Assembly (NCBI GenBank): GCA_020002185.1
Contig: CM034539.1
Span: 310,001 to 374,000 of the forward strand
Reading direction: 5' to 3'
DNA from: Paraescarpia echinospica
Taxonomy: Eukaryota > Annelida > Polychaeta > Sabellida > Siboglinidae
DNA: 64,000 nt
Shown here: positions 35,901 to 50,731 of the stretch, in pieces
Position numbering within the stretch: position 1 is the first letter of the stretch
Layout of the letters: each line of letters opens with the position of its first letter
Notes under the pieces: generated by a model
Told to the model about the DNA's origin: nothing
The model's input: the letters and a program-made list of their open reading frames with translations, nothing else
Databases searched by the model: none
Translations under genes and position numbers: made by a program

Positions 35901-38900
35901 TTTGTGGTTAATCTATTGATGGGTGTTGCTTGATATCAGACTAGCCTTCGTGAAGATTTGTAACATGCAGGATATCAATTTGGAGTAAGACCACATTAAG
36001 GATCCGTCCGCCCAAAGAATGCACTTGGAAATACCGTTTTGGAGTGATATGCGTGAATTTGTTTCGATCACTTTGACATGGGACATGTTTTTTGTGTGAA
36101 TACTGAATGTACTACTGCATTAGACAAGATAAAACATCAAATGGGAATGAGTTTTCACACCCATAACTTACGTACAATTTTCGTGTAACTTACGTGACGG
36201 AGATGAAAGGGTAACATACATTCCCTTTTGTGGCTAATCTAGTTATGGGTGTAGCTTGACATCAGACTAGTCTTCGTGAAGATTTGTAACATGCAGGACA
36301 TAAATTTGGGGTAAGACCACATTAAGGATCCGTCCGCCCAAAGAATGCACTTGAAAATACCGTTTTGGAGTGATATGTGTGAATTTTTTTCGATCACTTT
36401 GACATGGGACATGTTTGTTTTGTGAATACTGAATGTACTACTGCGTTAGACAAGATAAAACATCAAATTGGAATGTGTTTTCACACCCATAATTTACGTA
36501 CAATTTTCTTGTAACTTACGTGACGGAGATGTAAGCGTAACTTACGTTCCCCTTTGTGGCTAATCTATTGATGGGTGTTGCTTGATATCAGACTAGCCTT
36601 CGTGAAGATTTGTAACATGCAGGATATCAATTTGGAGTAAGACCACATTAAGGATCCGTCCGCCCAAAGAATGCACTTGGAAATACCGTTTTGGAGTGAT
36701 ATGCGTGAATTTGTTTCGATCACTTTGACATGGGACATGTTTTTTGTGTGAATACTGAATGTACTACTGCATTAGACAAGATAAAACATCAAATGGGAAT
36801 GAGTTTTCACACCCATAACTTACGTACAATTTTCGTGTATCTTACGTGACGGAGATGAAAGGGTAACACACACTCCCCTTTGTGGTTAATCTAGTTATGG
36901 TTGTTGCTTGATATCAGACTAGCCTTCGTGAAGATTTGTAACATGCAGGATATCAATTTGGAGTAAGACCACATTAACGATCCGTCCGCCCAAAGAATGC
37001 ACTTGAAAATACCGTTTTGTAGTTATATGCGTGAATTTTTTTCTATCATTTTCACATGGAACATGTATGTTTTGTGAACACTGAATGTACTACTGCATTA
37101 GACAAGATAAAACATAAAATGGGAATGAGTTTTCACACCCATAACTTACGTACAATTTTCTTGTAACTTACGTGACGGAGATGAAAGGGTAACATACATT
37201 CCCATTTGTGGTTAATCTAGTTATGGGTGTAGCTTGACATCAGACTAGCCTTCATAAAGTTTTGTAACAGGCAGGTCATCAATTTGAGGAAAGACCACAT
37301 TAAGGATTATTCCGCCCAAAGAGAGCACTTGAAAATACCGTTTTGGAGAGATATGCGAAAAAAAATTTCAATCATTTTGACATGGGACATGTTTCTTTTG
37401 TGAATACTGAATGTATTACTGGATTAGACAAGATAAAACATCAAATGGGAATGAGTTTTCACACCCATAACTTACGTACAATTTTCGTGTAACTTACGTG
37501 ACGGAGATGAAAGGGTAACATACATTCCCTTTTGTGGTTAATCTAGTTATGGGTGTAGCTTGACATCAGGCTAGCCTTCGTGAAGATTTGTAACATGCAG
37601 GTCATCAATTTGGGATAAGACCACATTAAGGATCCGTCCGCCCAAAGAGTGCACTTGAAAATACCGTTTTGGAGTGATATGCGTAAATTTTTTTCGATCA
37701 CTTTGACATGGGACATGTTTCTTTTGTGAATACTGAATGTACTACTGCATTAGACAAGATAAAACATCAAATGGGAATGAGTTTTCACACCCATAACTTA
37801 CGTACAATTTTCGTGTAACTTACGTGACGGAGATGAAAGGGTAACATACATTCCCTTTTGTGGCTAATCTAGTTATGGGTGTAGCTTGACATCAGACTAG
37901 CCTTCGTGAAGATTTGTAACATGCAGGACATAAATTTGGGGTAAGACCACATTAAAGATCCGTCCGTCCAAAGAATGCACTTGAAAATACCGTTTTGGAG
38001 TGATATGTGTGAATTTTTTTGGATCACTTTGACATGGGACATTTTTGTTTTGTGAATACTGAATGTACTACTGCATTCGACAAGATATAACATCAAATTG
38101 GAATGAGTTTTCACACCCTTAATTTACGTACAATTTTCTTGTAACTTACGTGACGGAGATGTAAGCGTAACTTACGTTCCCCTTTGTGGTTAATCTATTG
38201 ATGGGTGTTGCTTGATATCAGACTAGCCTTCGTGAAGATTTGTAACATGCAGGATATCAATTTGGAGTAAGACCACATTAAGGATCCGTCCGCCCAAAGA
38301 ATGCACTTGGAAATACCGTTTTGGAGTGATATGCGTGAATTTGTTTCGATCACTTTGACATGGGACATGTTTTTTGTGTGAATACTGAATGTACTACTGC
38401 ATTAGACAAGATAAAACATCAAATGGGAATGAGTTTTCACACCCATAACTTACGTACAATTTTCGTGTAACTTACGTGACGGAGATGAAAGGGTAACATA
38501 CATTCCCTTTTGTGGCTAATCTAGTTATGGGTGTAGCTTGACATCAGACTAGTCTTCGTTAAGATTTGTAACATGCAGGACGTAAATTTGGGGTAAGACC
38601 ACATTAAGGATCCGTTCGCCCAAAGAATGCACTTGAAAATACCGTTTTGGAGTGATATGTGTGAATTTGTTTCGATCACTTTGACATGGGACATGTTTGT
38701 TTTGTGAATACTGAATGTACTATTGCGTTAGACAAGATAAAACATCAAATTGGAATGTGTTTTCACACCCATAATTTACGTACAATTTTCTTGTAACTTA
38801 CGTGACGGACATGTAAGCGTAACTTACGTTCCCCTTTGTGGCTAATCTATTGATGGGTGTTGCTTGATATCAGACTAGCCTTCGTGAAGATTTGTAACAT

Positions 38901-40619
38901 GCAGGATATCAATTTGGAGTAAGACCACATTAAGGATCCGTCCGCCCAAAGAATGCACTTGGAAATACCGTTTTGGAGTGATATGCGTGAATTTGTTTCG
39001 ATCACTTTGACATGGGACATGTTTTTTGTGTGAATACTGAATGTACTACTGCATTAGACAAGATAAAACATCAAATGGGAATGAGTTTTCACACCCATAA
39101 CTTACGTACAATTTTCGTGTAACTTACGTGACGGAGATGAAAGGGTAACACACACTCCCCTTTGTGGTTAATCTAGTTATGGTTGTTGCTTGATATCAGA
39201 CTAGCCTTCGTGAAGATTTGTAACATGCAGGATATCAATTTGGAGTAAGACCACATTAACGATCCGTCCGCCCAAAGAATGCACTTGAAAATACCGTTTT
39301 GTAGTGATATGCGTGAATTTTTTTCTATCATTTTCACATGGAACATGTATGTTTTGTGAACACTGAATGTACTACTGCATTAGACAAGATAAAACATCAA
39401 ATGGGAATGAGTTTTCACACCCATAACTTACGTACAATTTTCGTGTAACTTACGTGACGGAGATGAAAGGGTAACATACATTCCCTTTTGTGGTTAATCT
39501 AGTTATGGGTGTAGCTTGACATCAGGCTAGCCTTCGTGAAGATTTGTAACATGCAGGTCATCAATTTGGGATAAGACCACATTAAGGATCCGTCCGCCCA
39601 AAGAGTGCACTTGAAAATACCGTTTTGGAGTGATATGCGTACATTTTCTTCGATCACTTTGACATGGGACATGTTTCTTTTGTGAATACTGAATGTACTA
39701 CTGCATTAGACAAGATAAAACATCAAATGGGAATGAGTTTTCACACCCATAACTTACGTACAATTTTCGTGTAACTTACGTGACGGAGATGAAAGGGTAA
39801 CATACATTCCCTTTTGTGGCTAATCTAGTTATGGGTGTAGCTTGACATCAGACTAGCCTTCGTGAAGATTTGTAACATGCAGGACATAAATTTGGGGTAA
39901 GACCACATTAAGGATCCGTCCGCCCAAAGAATGCACTTGAAAATACCGTTTTGGAGTGATATGTGTGAATTTTTTCGATCACTTTGACATGGGACATGTT
40001 TGTTTTGTGAATACTGAATGTACTACTGCGTTAGACAAGATAAAACATCAAATTGGAATGTGTTTTCACACCCATAATTTACGTACAATTTTCTTGTAAC
40101 TTACGTGACGGAGATGTACGCGTAACTTACGTTCCCCTTTGTGGTTAATCTATTGATGAGTGTTGCTTGATATCAGACTAGCCTTCGTGAAGATTTGTAA
40201 CATGCAGGATATCAATTTGGAGTAAGACCACATTAAGGATCCGTCCGCCCAAAGAATGCACTTGGAAATACCGTTTTGGAGTGATATGCGTGAATTTGTT
40301 TCGATCACTTTGACATGGGACATGTTTTTTGTGTGAATACTGAATGTACTACTGCATTAGACAAGATAAAACATCAAATGGGAATGAGTTTTCACACCCA
40401 TAACTTACGTACAATTTTCGTGTAACTTACGTGACGGAGATGAAAGGGTAACACACACTCCCCTTTGTGGTTAATCTAGTTATGGTTGTTGCTTGATATC
40501 AGACTAGCCTTCGTGAAGATTTGTAACATGCAGGATATCAATTTGGAGTAAGACCACATTAACGATCCGTCCGCCCAAAGAATGCACTTGAAAATACCGT
40601 TTTGTAGTGATATGCGTGA

Positions 40620-43600
40620 AATTTTTTCTATCATTTTCACACATGTATGTTTTGTGAACACTGAATGTACTACTGCATTAGACAAGATAAACATCAAATG
40701 GGAATGAGTTTTCACACCCATAACTTACGTACAATTTTCGTAACTACGTGACGGAGTATTTAGGCGGGTAACATACATCTCCCTTTGTGGTTAATCTAGT
40801 TATGGTGTAGCTTGACATCAGGCTAGCTCGTGAAGCAAGATTTTGGTAACATGCAGTTCATCAATTTGGGATAAGACCACATTAAGCGATCCGGCCCGCC
40901 CAAAGAGTGCACTTGAAAATACCGGTTTTGGAGTGATATGCACATTTTCTTTCACTTTGACATGGGACATGTTTCTTTTGTGAATACTGAATGTACTACT
41001 GCATTAGACAAGATAAAACATCAAATGGGAATGAGTTTTCACACCCATAACTTACGTACAATTTTCGTGTAACTTACGTGACGGAGATGAAAGGGTAACA
41101 TACATTCCCTTTTGTGCCTAATCTAGTTATGGGTGTAGCTTGACATCAGACTAGCCTTCGTGAAGATTTGTAACATGCAGGACATAAATTTGGGGTAAGA
41201 CCACATTAAGGATCCGTCCGCCCAAAGAATGCACTTGAAAATACCGTTTTGGAGTGATATGTGTGAATTTTTTTGGATCACTTTGACATGGGACATTTTT
41301 GTTTTGTGAATACTGAATGTACTACTGCATTAGACAAGATAAAACATCAAATTGGAATGAGTTTTCACACCCATAATTTACGTACAATTTTCTTGTAACT
41401 TACGTGACGGAGATGTAAGCGTAACTTACGTTCCCTTGTGGTTAATCTATTGATGGGTGTTGTTTTGGATATCAGACTAGCTCTCAGAAGATTTGTAACA
41501 TGCAGGATATCAATTTGGAGTAAGACCACATTAAGGGATCCGTCCGCCCAAAGAATGCACTTGGAAATACCGTTTTGGAGTGATATGCGTGAATATGTTT
41601 CGATCACTTTGTCATGGTACATGTTTTTTGTGTGAATACTGAATGTACTACTGCATTAGACAAGATAAAACATCAAATGGGAATGAGTTTTCACACCCAT
41701 AACTTACGTACAATTTTCGTGTAACTTACGTGACGGAGATGAAAGGGTAACACACACTCCCCTTTGGGTTAATCTAGTTATGGTTGTTGCTTGATATCAG
41801 ACTAGCCTTCGTGAAGATTTGTAACATGCAGGATATCAATTTGGAGTAAGACCACATTAACGATCCGTCCGCCCAAAGAATGCACTTGAAAATACCGTTT
41901 TGTAGTGATATGCGTGAATTTTTTTCTATCATTTTCACATGGAACATGTATGTTTTGTGAACACTGAATGTACTACTGCATTAGACAAGATAAAACATCA
42001 AATGGGAATGAGTTTTCACACCCATAACTTACGTACAATTTTCGTGTAACTTACGTGACGGAGATGAAAGGGTAACATACATCTCTTTGTGGCTAATCTA
42101 GTTATGGGTGTAGCTTGGACATCAGACTAGTCTTCGTGAAGATTTGTACTGATGTAGGACATAAATTCTGTGGGTAAGACCACATTAAGGATCCGTCCGC
42201 CCAAAGAATGCACTTGAAAATACCTAAGGTTTTGGAGTGATACATGTGAATTTTTTCGATCACTTTGACATGGGACATGTTTAATTTTGTGAATACTGAA
42301 TGTACTACTGCGTTAGACAAGATAAAACATCAAATTGGAATGTGTTTTCAATAACTCCATAATTTCATTGCACAATTTTCTTGTAACTTTACGACGGAGA
42401 TGTATGTAACTTACGTTCCCCTTTGTGGCTAATCTATTGATAGGTGTTGCTTGATATCAGACTAGCCTTCGTGAAGATTTGTAACATGCAGGATATCAAT
42501 TTGGAGTAAGACCATATTAAGGATCCGTCCGCCCAAAGAATGCACTTGGAAATACCGTTTTGGAGTGATATGCGTGAATTTGTTTCGATCACTTTGACAT
42601 GGGACATGTTTTTGTGTGAATACTGAATGTACTACTGCATTAGACAAGATAAAACATCAAATGGGATTGAGTTTTCAAACCCATATCTTACGTACAATTT
42701 TCGTGTAACTTACGTGACGGAGATGAAAGGGTAACATACACTCCCCTTGTGGTTAATTCAGTTATGGTTGTTGCTTGATATCAGACTAGCCTCGTGAAGA
42801 TTTGTAACATGCAGGATATCAATTTGAGTAAGACTTCACATACACGATCCGTCCGCCCAAAGAATGCACTTTTCTGAGTTCACTGTTTTATAGTTATATG
42901 CGTGATCTTTTTCTCATCATTTTCAATACGGAACATGTATGTTTTGAACACTGAATGTATTACTGGATTAGACAAGATAAAACATCAAATGGGAATGAAT
43001 TTTCACACCTATAACTTACGTACAATTCTCGTGTAATTTACGTGACGGAGATGTAAGCGTAACAAACGTTCCCCTTTGTGATTAATCTAGTTATGGGTGT
43101 TGCTTGATATCAGACTAGCCTTCGTGAAGATTTGTAACATGCAGGACATCAGTTTGGGGTAAGACCACATTAAGGATCCGTCCGCCCAAAGAGTATACTT
43201 GAAAATACCGTTTTGGAGTGATATGTGTAATTTCTTTTCGATAACTTTGACATAGGACATGTTTGTTTTGTGAATACTGAATGTATTACTGGATTAGACA
43301 AGATAAAAACATCAAATGGGAATGAAGCCACACCCATAACTTACGCACACTTTCGTAACATACGTGACGGAGATGAAAGCGGGTAAATATACATTCTTTG
43401 TGGTTAATCTACATGGGTGTAGCTTCGACATCAGGCTAGCCTTCTCGTGAAGATTTTGCAATTACGTATGTCATCAATTTGGGATAAGACCACATTAAGG
43501 ATCCGTCCGCCCAAAGAGTGCACTTGAAAATACCGTTTTGGAGTGATATGTAAATTTTTCGATCACTTTGACATGGGACATAGTTTCTTTGTGAATACTG

Positions 43601-43660
43601 AATGTACTACTGCATTAGACAAGATAAAAACATCAAATGGAATGGAGCTGCACCCAACTT
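40620..43660 (+). repeat. Cluster of indel-rich satellite monomers
   Basis: Several disturbed patches lie close together: 40620-40960, 41425-41600, 42080-42440, 42720-42960 and 43310-43660, separated by regular monomers. Examples are aagcaagattttggtaac near 40830 and actttacgacggag-type changes near 42390. The concentration suggests a poorly polished or misjoined stretch. Confidence 0.6.
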
Positions 43661-46600
43661 ACGTACAATTTTCGTGTAACTTACGTGACGGAGATGAAAG
43701 GGTAACATACATTCCCTTTTGTGGCTAATCTAGTTATGGGTGTAGCTTGACATCAGACTAGCCTTCGTGAAGATTTGTAACATGCAGGACATAAATTTGG
43801 GGTAAGACCACATTAAGGATCCGTCCGTCCAAAGAATGCACTTGAAAATACCGTTTTGGAGTGATATGTGTGAATTTTTTTGGATCACTTTGACATGGGA
43901 CATTTTTGTTTTGTGAATACTGAATGTACTACTGCATTCGACAAGATATAACATCAAATTGGAATGAGTTTTCACACCCATAATTTACGTACAATTTTCT
44001 TGTAACTTACGTGACGGAGATGTAAGCGTAACTTACGTTCCCCTTTGTGGTTAATCTATTGATGGGTGTTGCTTGATATCAGACTAGCCTTCGTGAAGAT
44101 TTGTAACATGCAGGATATCAATTTGGAGTAAGACCACATTAAGGATCCGTCCGCCCAAAGAATGCACTTGGAAATACCGTTTTGGATTGATATGCGTGAA
44201 TGTGTTTAGATCACTTTGACATGGGACATGTTTTTTGTGTGAATACTGAATGTACTACTGCATTAGACAAGATAAAACATCAAATGGGAATGAGTTTTCA
44301 CACCCATAACTTACGTACAATTTTCGTGTAACTTACGTGACGGAGATGAAAGGGTAACACACACTCCCCTTTGTGGTTAATCTAGTTATGGTTGTTGCTT
44401 GATATCAGACTAGCCTTCGTGAAGATTTGTAACATGCAGGATATCAATTTGGAGTAAGACCACATTAACGATCCGTCCGCCCAAAGAATGCACTTGAAAA
44501 TACCGTTTTGTAGTGATATGCGTGAATTTTTGTCTATCATTTTCACATGGAACATGTATGTTTTGTGAACACTGAATGTACTACTGCATTAGACAAGATA
44601 AAACATCAAATGGGAATGAGTTTTCACACCCATAACTTACGTACAATTTTCGTGTAACTTACGTGACGGAGATGAAAGGGTAACATACATTCCCTTTTGT
44701 GGTTAATCTAGTTATGGGTGTAGTTTGACATCAGGCTAGCCTTCGTGAAGATTTGTAACATGCAGTTCATCAATTTGGGATAAGACCACATTAAGGATCC
44801 GTCCGCCCAAAGAGTGCACTTGAAAATACCGTTTTGGAGTGATATGCGTACATTTTCTTCGATCACTTTGACATGGGACATGTTTCTTTTGTGAATACTG
44901 AATGTACTACTGCATTAGACAAGATAAAACATCAAATGGGAATAAGTTTTCACACCCATAACTTACGTACAATTTTCGTGTAACTTACGTGACGGAGATG
45001 AAAGGGTAACATACATTCCCTTTTGTGGTTAATCTAGTTATGGGTGTAGCTTGACATCAGGCTAGCCTTCGTGAAGATTTGTAACATGCAGGTCATCAAT
45101 TTGGGATAAGACCACATTAAGGATCCGTCCGCCCAAAGAGTGCACTTGAAAATACCGTTTTGGAGTGATATGCGTACATTTTCTTCGATCACTTTGAAAT
45201 GGGACATGTTTCTTTTGTGAATACTGAATGTACTACTGCATTAGACAAGATAAAACATCAAATGGGAATGAGTTTTCACACCCATAACTTACGTACAATT
45301 TTCGTGTAACTTACGTGACGGAGATGAAAGGGTAACATACATTCCCTTTTGTGGCTAATCTAGTTATGGGTGTAGTTTGACATCAGACTAGCCTTCGTGA
45401 AGATTTGTAACATGCAGGACATAAATTTGGGGTAAGACCACATTAAGGATCCGTCCGCCCAAAGAATGCACTTGAAAATACCGTTTTGGAGTGATATGTG
45501 TGAATTTTTTTCGATCACTTTGACATGGGACATGTTTGTTTTGTGAATACTGAATGTACTACTGCGTTAGACAAGATAAAACATCAAATTGGAATGTGTT
45601 TTCACACCCATAATTTACGTACAATTTTCTTGTAACTTACGTGACGGAGATGTACGCGTAACTTACGTTCCCCTTTGTGGTTAATCTATTGATGAGTGTT
45701 GCTTGATATCAGACTAGCCTTCGTGAAGATTTGTAACATGCAGGATATCAATTTGGAGTAAGACCACATTAAGGATCCGTCCGCCCAAAGAATGCACTTG
45801 GAAATACCGTTTTGGAGTGATATGCGTGAATTTGTTTCGATCACTTTGACATGGGACATGTTTTTTGTGTGAATACTGAATGTACTACTGCATTAGACAA
45901 GATAAAACATCAAATGGGAATGAGTTTTCACACCCATAACTTACGTACAATTTTCTTGTAACTTACGTGACGGAGATGAAAGGGTAACATACATTCCCAT
46001 TTGTGGTTAATGTAGTTATGGGTGTAGCTTGACATCAGACTAGCCTTCATAAAGTTTTGTAACATGCAGGTCATCAATTTGAGGTAAGACCACATTAAGG
46101 ATTATTCCGCCCAAAGAGAGCACTTGAAAATACCGTTTTGGAGAGATATGCGAATTTTTTTTTCAATCATTTTGACATGGGACATGTTTCTTTTGTGAAT
46201 ACTGAATGTATTACTGGATTAGACAAGATAAAACATCAAATGGGAATGAGTTTTCACACCCATAACTTACGTACAATTTTCGTGTAACTTACGTGACGGA
46301 GATGAAAGGGTAACACACACTCCCCTTTGTGGTTAATCTAGTTATGGTTGTTGCTTGATATCAGACTAGCCTTCGTGAAGATTTGTAACATGCAGGATAT
46401 CAATTTGGAGTAAGACCACATTAACGATCCGTCCGCCCAAAGAATGCACTTGAAAATACCGTTTTGTAGTGATATGCGTGAATTTTTTTCTATCATTTTC
46501 ACATGGAACATGTATGTTTTGTGAACACTGAATGTACAACTGCATTAGAAAAGATAAAACATCAAATGGGAATGAGTTTTCACACCCATAACTTACGTAC

Positions 46601-49600
46601 AATTTTCGTGTAACTTACGTGACGGAGATGAAAGGTAACATACATTCCCTTTTGTGGTTAATCTAGTTATGGGTGTAGCTTGACATCAGGCTAGCCTTCG
46701 TGAAGATTTGTAACATGCAGTTCATCAATTTGGGATAAGACCACATTAAGGATCCGTCCGCCCAAAGAGTGCACTTGAAAATACCGTTTTGGAGTGATAT
46801 GCGTACATTTTCTTCGATCACTTTGACATGGGACATATTTCTTTTGTGAATACTGAATGTACTACTGCATTAGACAAGATAAAACATCAAATGGGAATGA
46901 GTTTTCACACCCATAACTTACGTACAATTTTCGTGTAACTTACGTGACGGAGATGAAAGGGTAACATACATTCCCTTTTGTGGTTAATCTAGTTATGGGT
47001 GTAGCTTGACATCAGGCTAGCCTTCGTGAAGATTTGTAACATGCAGGTCATCAATTTGGGATAAGACCACATTAAGGATCCGTCCGCCCAAAGAGTGCAC
47101 TTGAAAATACCGTTTTGGAGTGATATGCGTACATTTTCTTCGATCACTTTGACATGGGACATGTTTCTTTTGTGAATACTGAATGTACTACTGCATTAGA
47201 CAAGATAAAACATCAAATTGGAATGAGTTTTCACACCCATAATTTACGTACAATTTTCTTGTAACTTACGTGACGGAGATGTAAGCGTAACTTACGTTCC
47301 CCTTTGTGGTTAATTTATTGATGGGTGTTGCTTGATATCAGACTAGCCTTCTTGAAGATTTGTAACATGCAGGATATCAATTTGGAGTAAGACCACATTA
47401 AGGATCCGTCCGCCCAAAGAATGCACTTGGAAATACCGTTTTGGAGTGATATGCGTGAATTTGTTTCGATCACTTTGACATGGGACATGTTTTTTGTGTG
47501 AATACTGAATGTACTACTGCATTAGACAAGATAAAACATCAAATGGGAATGAGTTCTCACAGCCACAACTTACGTACAATTTTCGTGTAACTTACGTGAC
47601 GGAGATGAAAGGGTAACATACATTCCCTTTTGTGGCTAATCTAGTTATGGGTGTAGCTTGACATCAGACTAGTCTTCGTGAAGATTTGTAACATGCAGGA
47701 CATAAATTTGGGGTAAGACCAATTTAAGGATCCGTCCGCCCAAAGAATGCACTTGAAAATACCGTTTTGGAGTGATATGAGTGAATTTTGTTCGATCACT
47801 TTGACATGGGACATGTTTGTTTTGTGAATACTGAATGTACTACCGCGTTAGACAAGATAAAACGTCAAATTGGAATGTGTTTTCACACCCATAATTTACG
47901 TACAATTTTCTTGTAACTTACGTGACGGAGATGTAAGCGTAACTTACGTTCCCCTTTGTGGTTAATCTATTGATGGGTGTTGCTTGATATCAGACTAGCC
48001 TTCGTGAAGATTTGTAACATGCAGGATATCAATTTGGAGTAAGACCACATTAAGGATCCGTCCGCCCAAAGAATGCACTTGGAAATACCGTTTTGGAGTG
48101 ATATGCGTGAATTTGTTTCGATCACTTTGACATGGGACATGTTTTTTGTGTGAATACTGAATGTACTGCTGCATTAGACAAGATAAAACATCAAATCGGA
48201 ATGAGTTTTCACACCCATAACTTAAGTACAATTTTCGTGTAACTTACGTGACGGAGATGAAAGGGTAACATACATTCCCTTTTGTGGCTAATCTAGTTAT
48301 GGGTGTAGCTTGACATCAGACTAGTCTTCGTGAAGATTTGTAACATGCAGGACATAAATTTGGGGTAAGACCACATTAAGGATCCGTCCGCCCAAAGAAT
48401 GCACTTGAAAATACCGTTTTGGAGTGATATGTGTGAATTTTTTTCGATCACTTTGATATGGGACATGTTTGTTTTGTGAATACTGAATGTACTACTGCGT
48501 TAGACAAGATAAAACATCAAATTGGAATGTGTTTTCACACCCATAATTTACGTACAATTTTCTTGTAACTTACGTGACGGAGATGTAAGCGTAACTTCCG
48601 TTCCCCTTTGTGGCTAATCTATTGATGGGTGTTGCTTGATATCAGACTAGCCTTCGTGAAGATTTGTAACATGCAGGATATCAATTTGGAGTAAGACCAC
48701 ATTAAGGATCCGTCCGCCCAAAGAATGCACTTGGAAATACCGTTTTGGAGTGATATGCGTGAATTTGTTTCGATCACTTTGACATGGGACATGTTTTTTG
48801 TGTGAATCCTGAATGTACTACTGCATTAGACAAGATAAAACATCAAATGGGAATGAGTTTTCACACCCATAACTTACGTACAATTTTCGTGTATCTTACG
48901 TGACGGAGATGAAAGGGTAACACACACTCCCCTTTGTGGTTAATCTAGTTATGGTTGTTGCTTGATATCAGACTAGCCTTCGTGAAGATTTGTAACATGC
49001 AGGATATCAATTTGGAGTAAGACCACATTAACGATCCGTCCGCCCAAAGAATGCACTTGAAAATACCGTTTTGTAGTTATATGCGTGAATTTTTTTCTAT
49101 CATTTTCACATGGAACATGTATGTTTTGTGAACACTGAATGTACTACTGCTTTAGACAAGATAAAACATAAAATGGGAATGAGTTTTCACACCCATAACT
49201 TACGTACAATTTTCTTGTAACTTACGTGACGGAGATGAAAGGGTAACATACATTCCCATTTGTGGTTAATCTAGTTATGGGTGTAGCTTGACATCAGACT
49301 AGCCTTCATAAAGTTTTGTAACAGGCAGGTCATCAATTTGAGGAAAGACCACATTAAGGATTATTCCGCCCAAAGAGAGCACTTGAAAATACCGTTTTGG
49401 AGAGATATGCGAAAAAAAATTTCAATCATTTTGACATGGGACATGTTTCTTTTGTGAATACTGAATGTATTACTGGATTAGACAAGATAAAACATCAAAT
49501 GGGAATGAGTTTTCACACCCATAACTTACGTACAATTTTCGTGTAACTTATGTGACGGAGATGAAAGGGTAACATACATTCCCTTTTGTGGTTAATCTAG

Positions 49601-49609
49601 TTATGGGTG

Positions 49610-49900
49610 TAGCTCGTGAAGATTTGTAACATGGTCATCAATTTGGGATAAGACCACATTAAGGATCCGTCCGCCCAAAGAGTAATTCTGAGTACCGTTT
49701 TGGAGGATATGTGAATTTTTCGATCACTTTTGATATGGACATGTTTCTTTAGAATACTGAATGTATTTCACGATTAGGACAAGATAAACATCAAATGGAA
49801 TGAGTTTTCACACCCATACATGTACACTTTTCAAAATTTACGTGACGGAGATGGGTAACATACATTCCCTTTGTATTAATCTAGTTGGTGGGTAGCTTGA
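49610..49900 (+). repeat. Indel-rich satellite island near the gap
   Basis: About one monomer with many short deletions (agctcgtgaagatttg, aacatggtcatc, acatgtacacttttc), about 830 bp before the N run. It makes the local block offset 6,151 bp, shorter than 19 full monomers. Confidence 0.6.
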
Positions 49901-50731
49901 CATCAGACTAGCCTTCGTGAAGATTTGTAACATGCAGGACATAAATTTGGGGTAAGACCACATTAAAGATCCGTCCGTCCAAAGAATGCACTTGAAAATA
50001 CCGTTTTGGAGTGATATGTGTGAATTTTTTTGGATCACTTTGACATGGGACATTTTTGTTTTGTGAATACTGAATGTACTACTGCATTCGACAAGATATA
50101 ACATCAAATTGGAATGAGTTTTCACACCCTTAATTTACGTACAATTTTCTTGTAACTTACGTGACGGAGATGTAAGCGTAACTTACGTTCCCCTTTGTGG
50201 TTAATCTATTGATGGGTGTTGCTTGATATCAGACTAGCCTTCGTGAAGATTTGTAACATGCAGGATATCAATTTGGAGTAAGACCACATTAAGGATCCGT
50301 CCGCCCAAAGAATGCACTTGGAAATACCGTTTTGGATTGATATGCGTGAATGTGTTTCGATCACTTTGACATGGGACATGTTTTTTGTGTGAATACTGAA
50401 TGTACTACTGCATTAGACAAGATAAAACATCAAATGGGAATGAGTTTTCACACCCATAACTTACGTACAATTTTCGTGTAACTTACGTGACGGAGATGAA
50501 AGGGTAACATACATTCCCTTTTGTGGCTAATCTAGTTATGGGTGTAGCTTGACATCAGACTAGTCTTCGTTAAGATTTGTAACATGCAGGACATAAATTT
50601 GGGGTAAGACCACATTAAGGATCCGTTCGCCCAAAGAATGCACTTGAAAATACCGTTTTGGAGTGATATGTGTGAATTTGTTTCGATCACTTTGACATGG
50701 GACATGTTTGTTTTGTGAATACTGAATGTAC

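Larger units (their letters stand above)
9882..50731 (+). repeat. 326 bp satellite array, forward part (~125 monomers)
   Basis: Head-to-tail monomers of about 326 bp; gatttgtaac landmarks fall at 10209, 10535, 10861 and 11187. A monomer runs: gatttgtaacatgcagg, aagaccacattaaggatcc, cgtccgcccaaaga, a gttttggagtgatatg box, a poly-T stretch, gatcactttgacatgggaca, tgaatactgaatgta, agacaagataaaacatcaaa, cacccataacttacgtacaa, cttacgtgacggagatg, and a variable tail. Tails fall in three main types: gaaagggtaacatacattcc, gtaagcgtaacttacgttcc, and gaaagggtaacacacactcc. Recurrent 60-95 residue minus-strand frames are shadows of the monomer; since 326 is not a multiple of three, no frame persists across monomers. 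Confidence 0.97.

Noticed and set aside
9882..50731. CRISPR-like repeat-spacer array
   Set aside because: The whole 326 bp unit is repeated, there are no unique spacers, and the context is eukaryotic.
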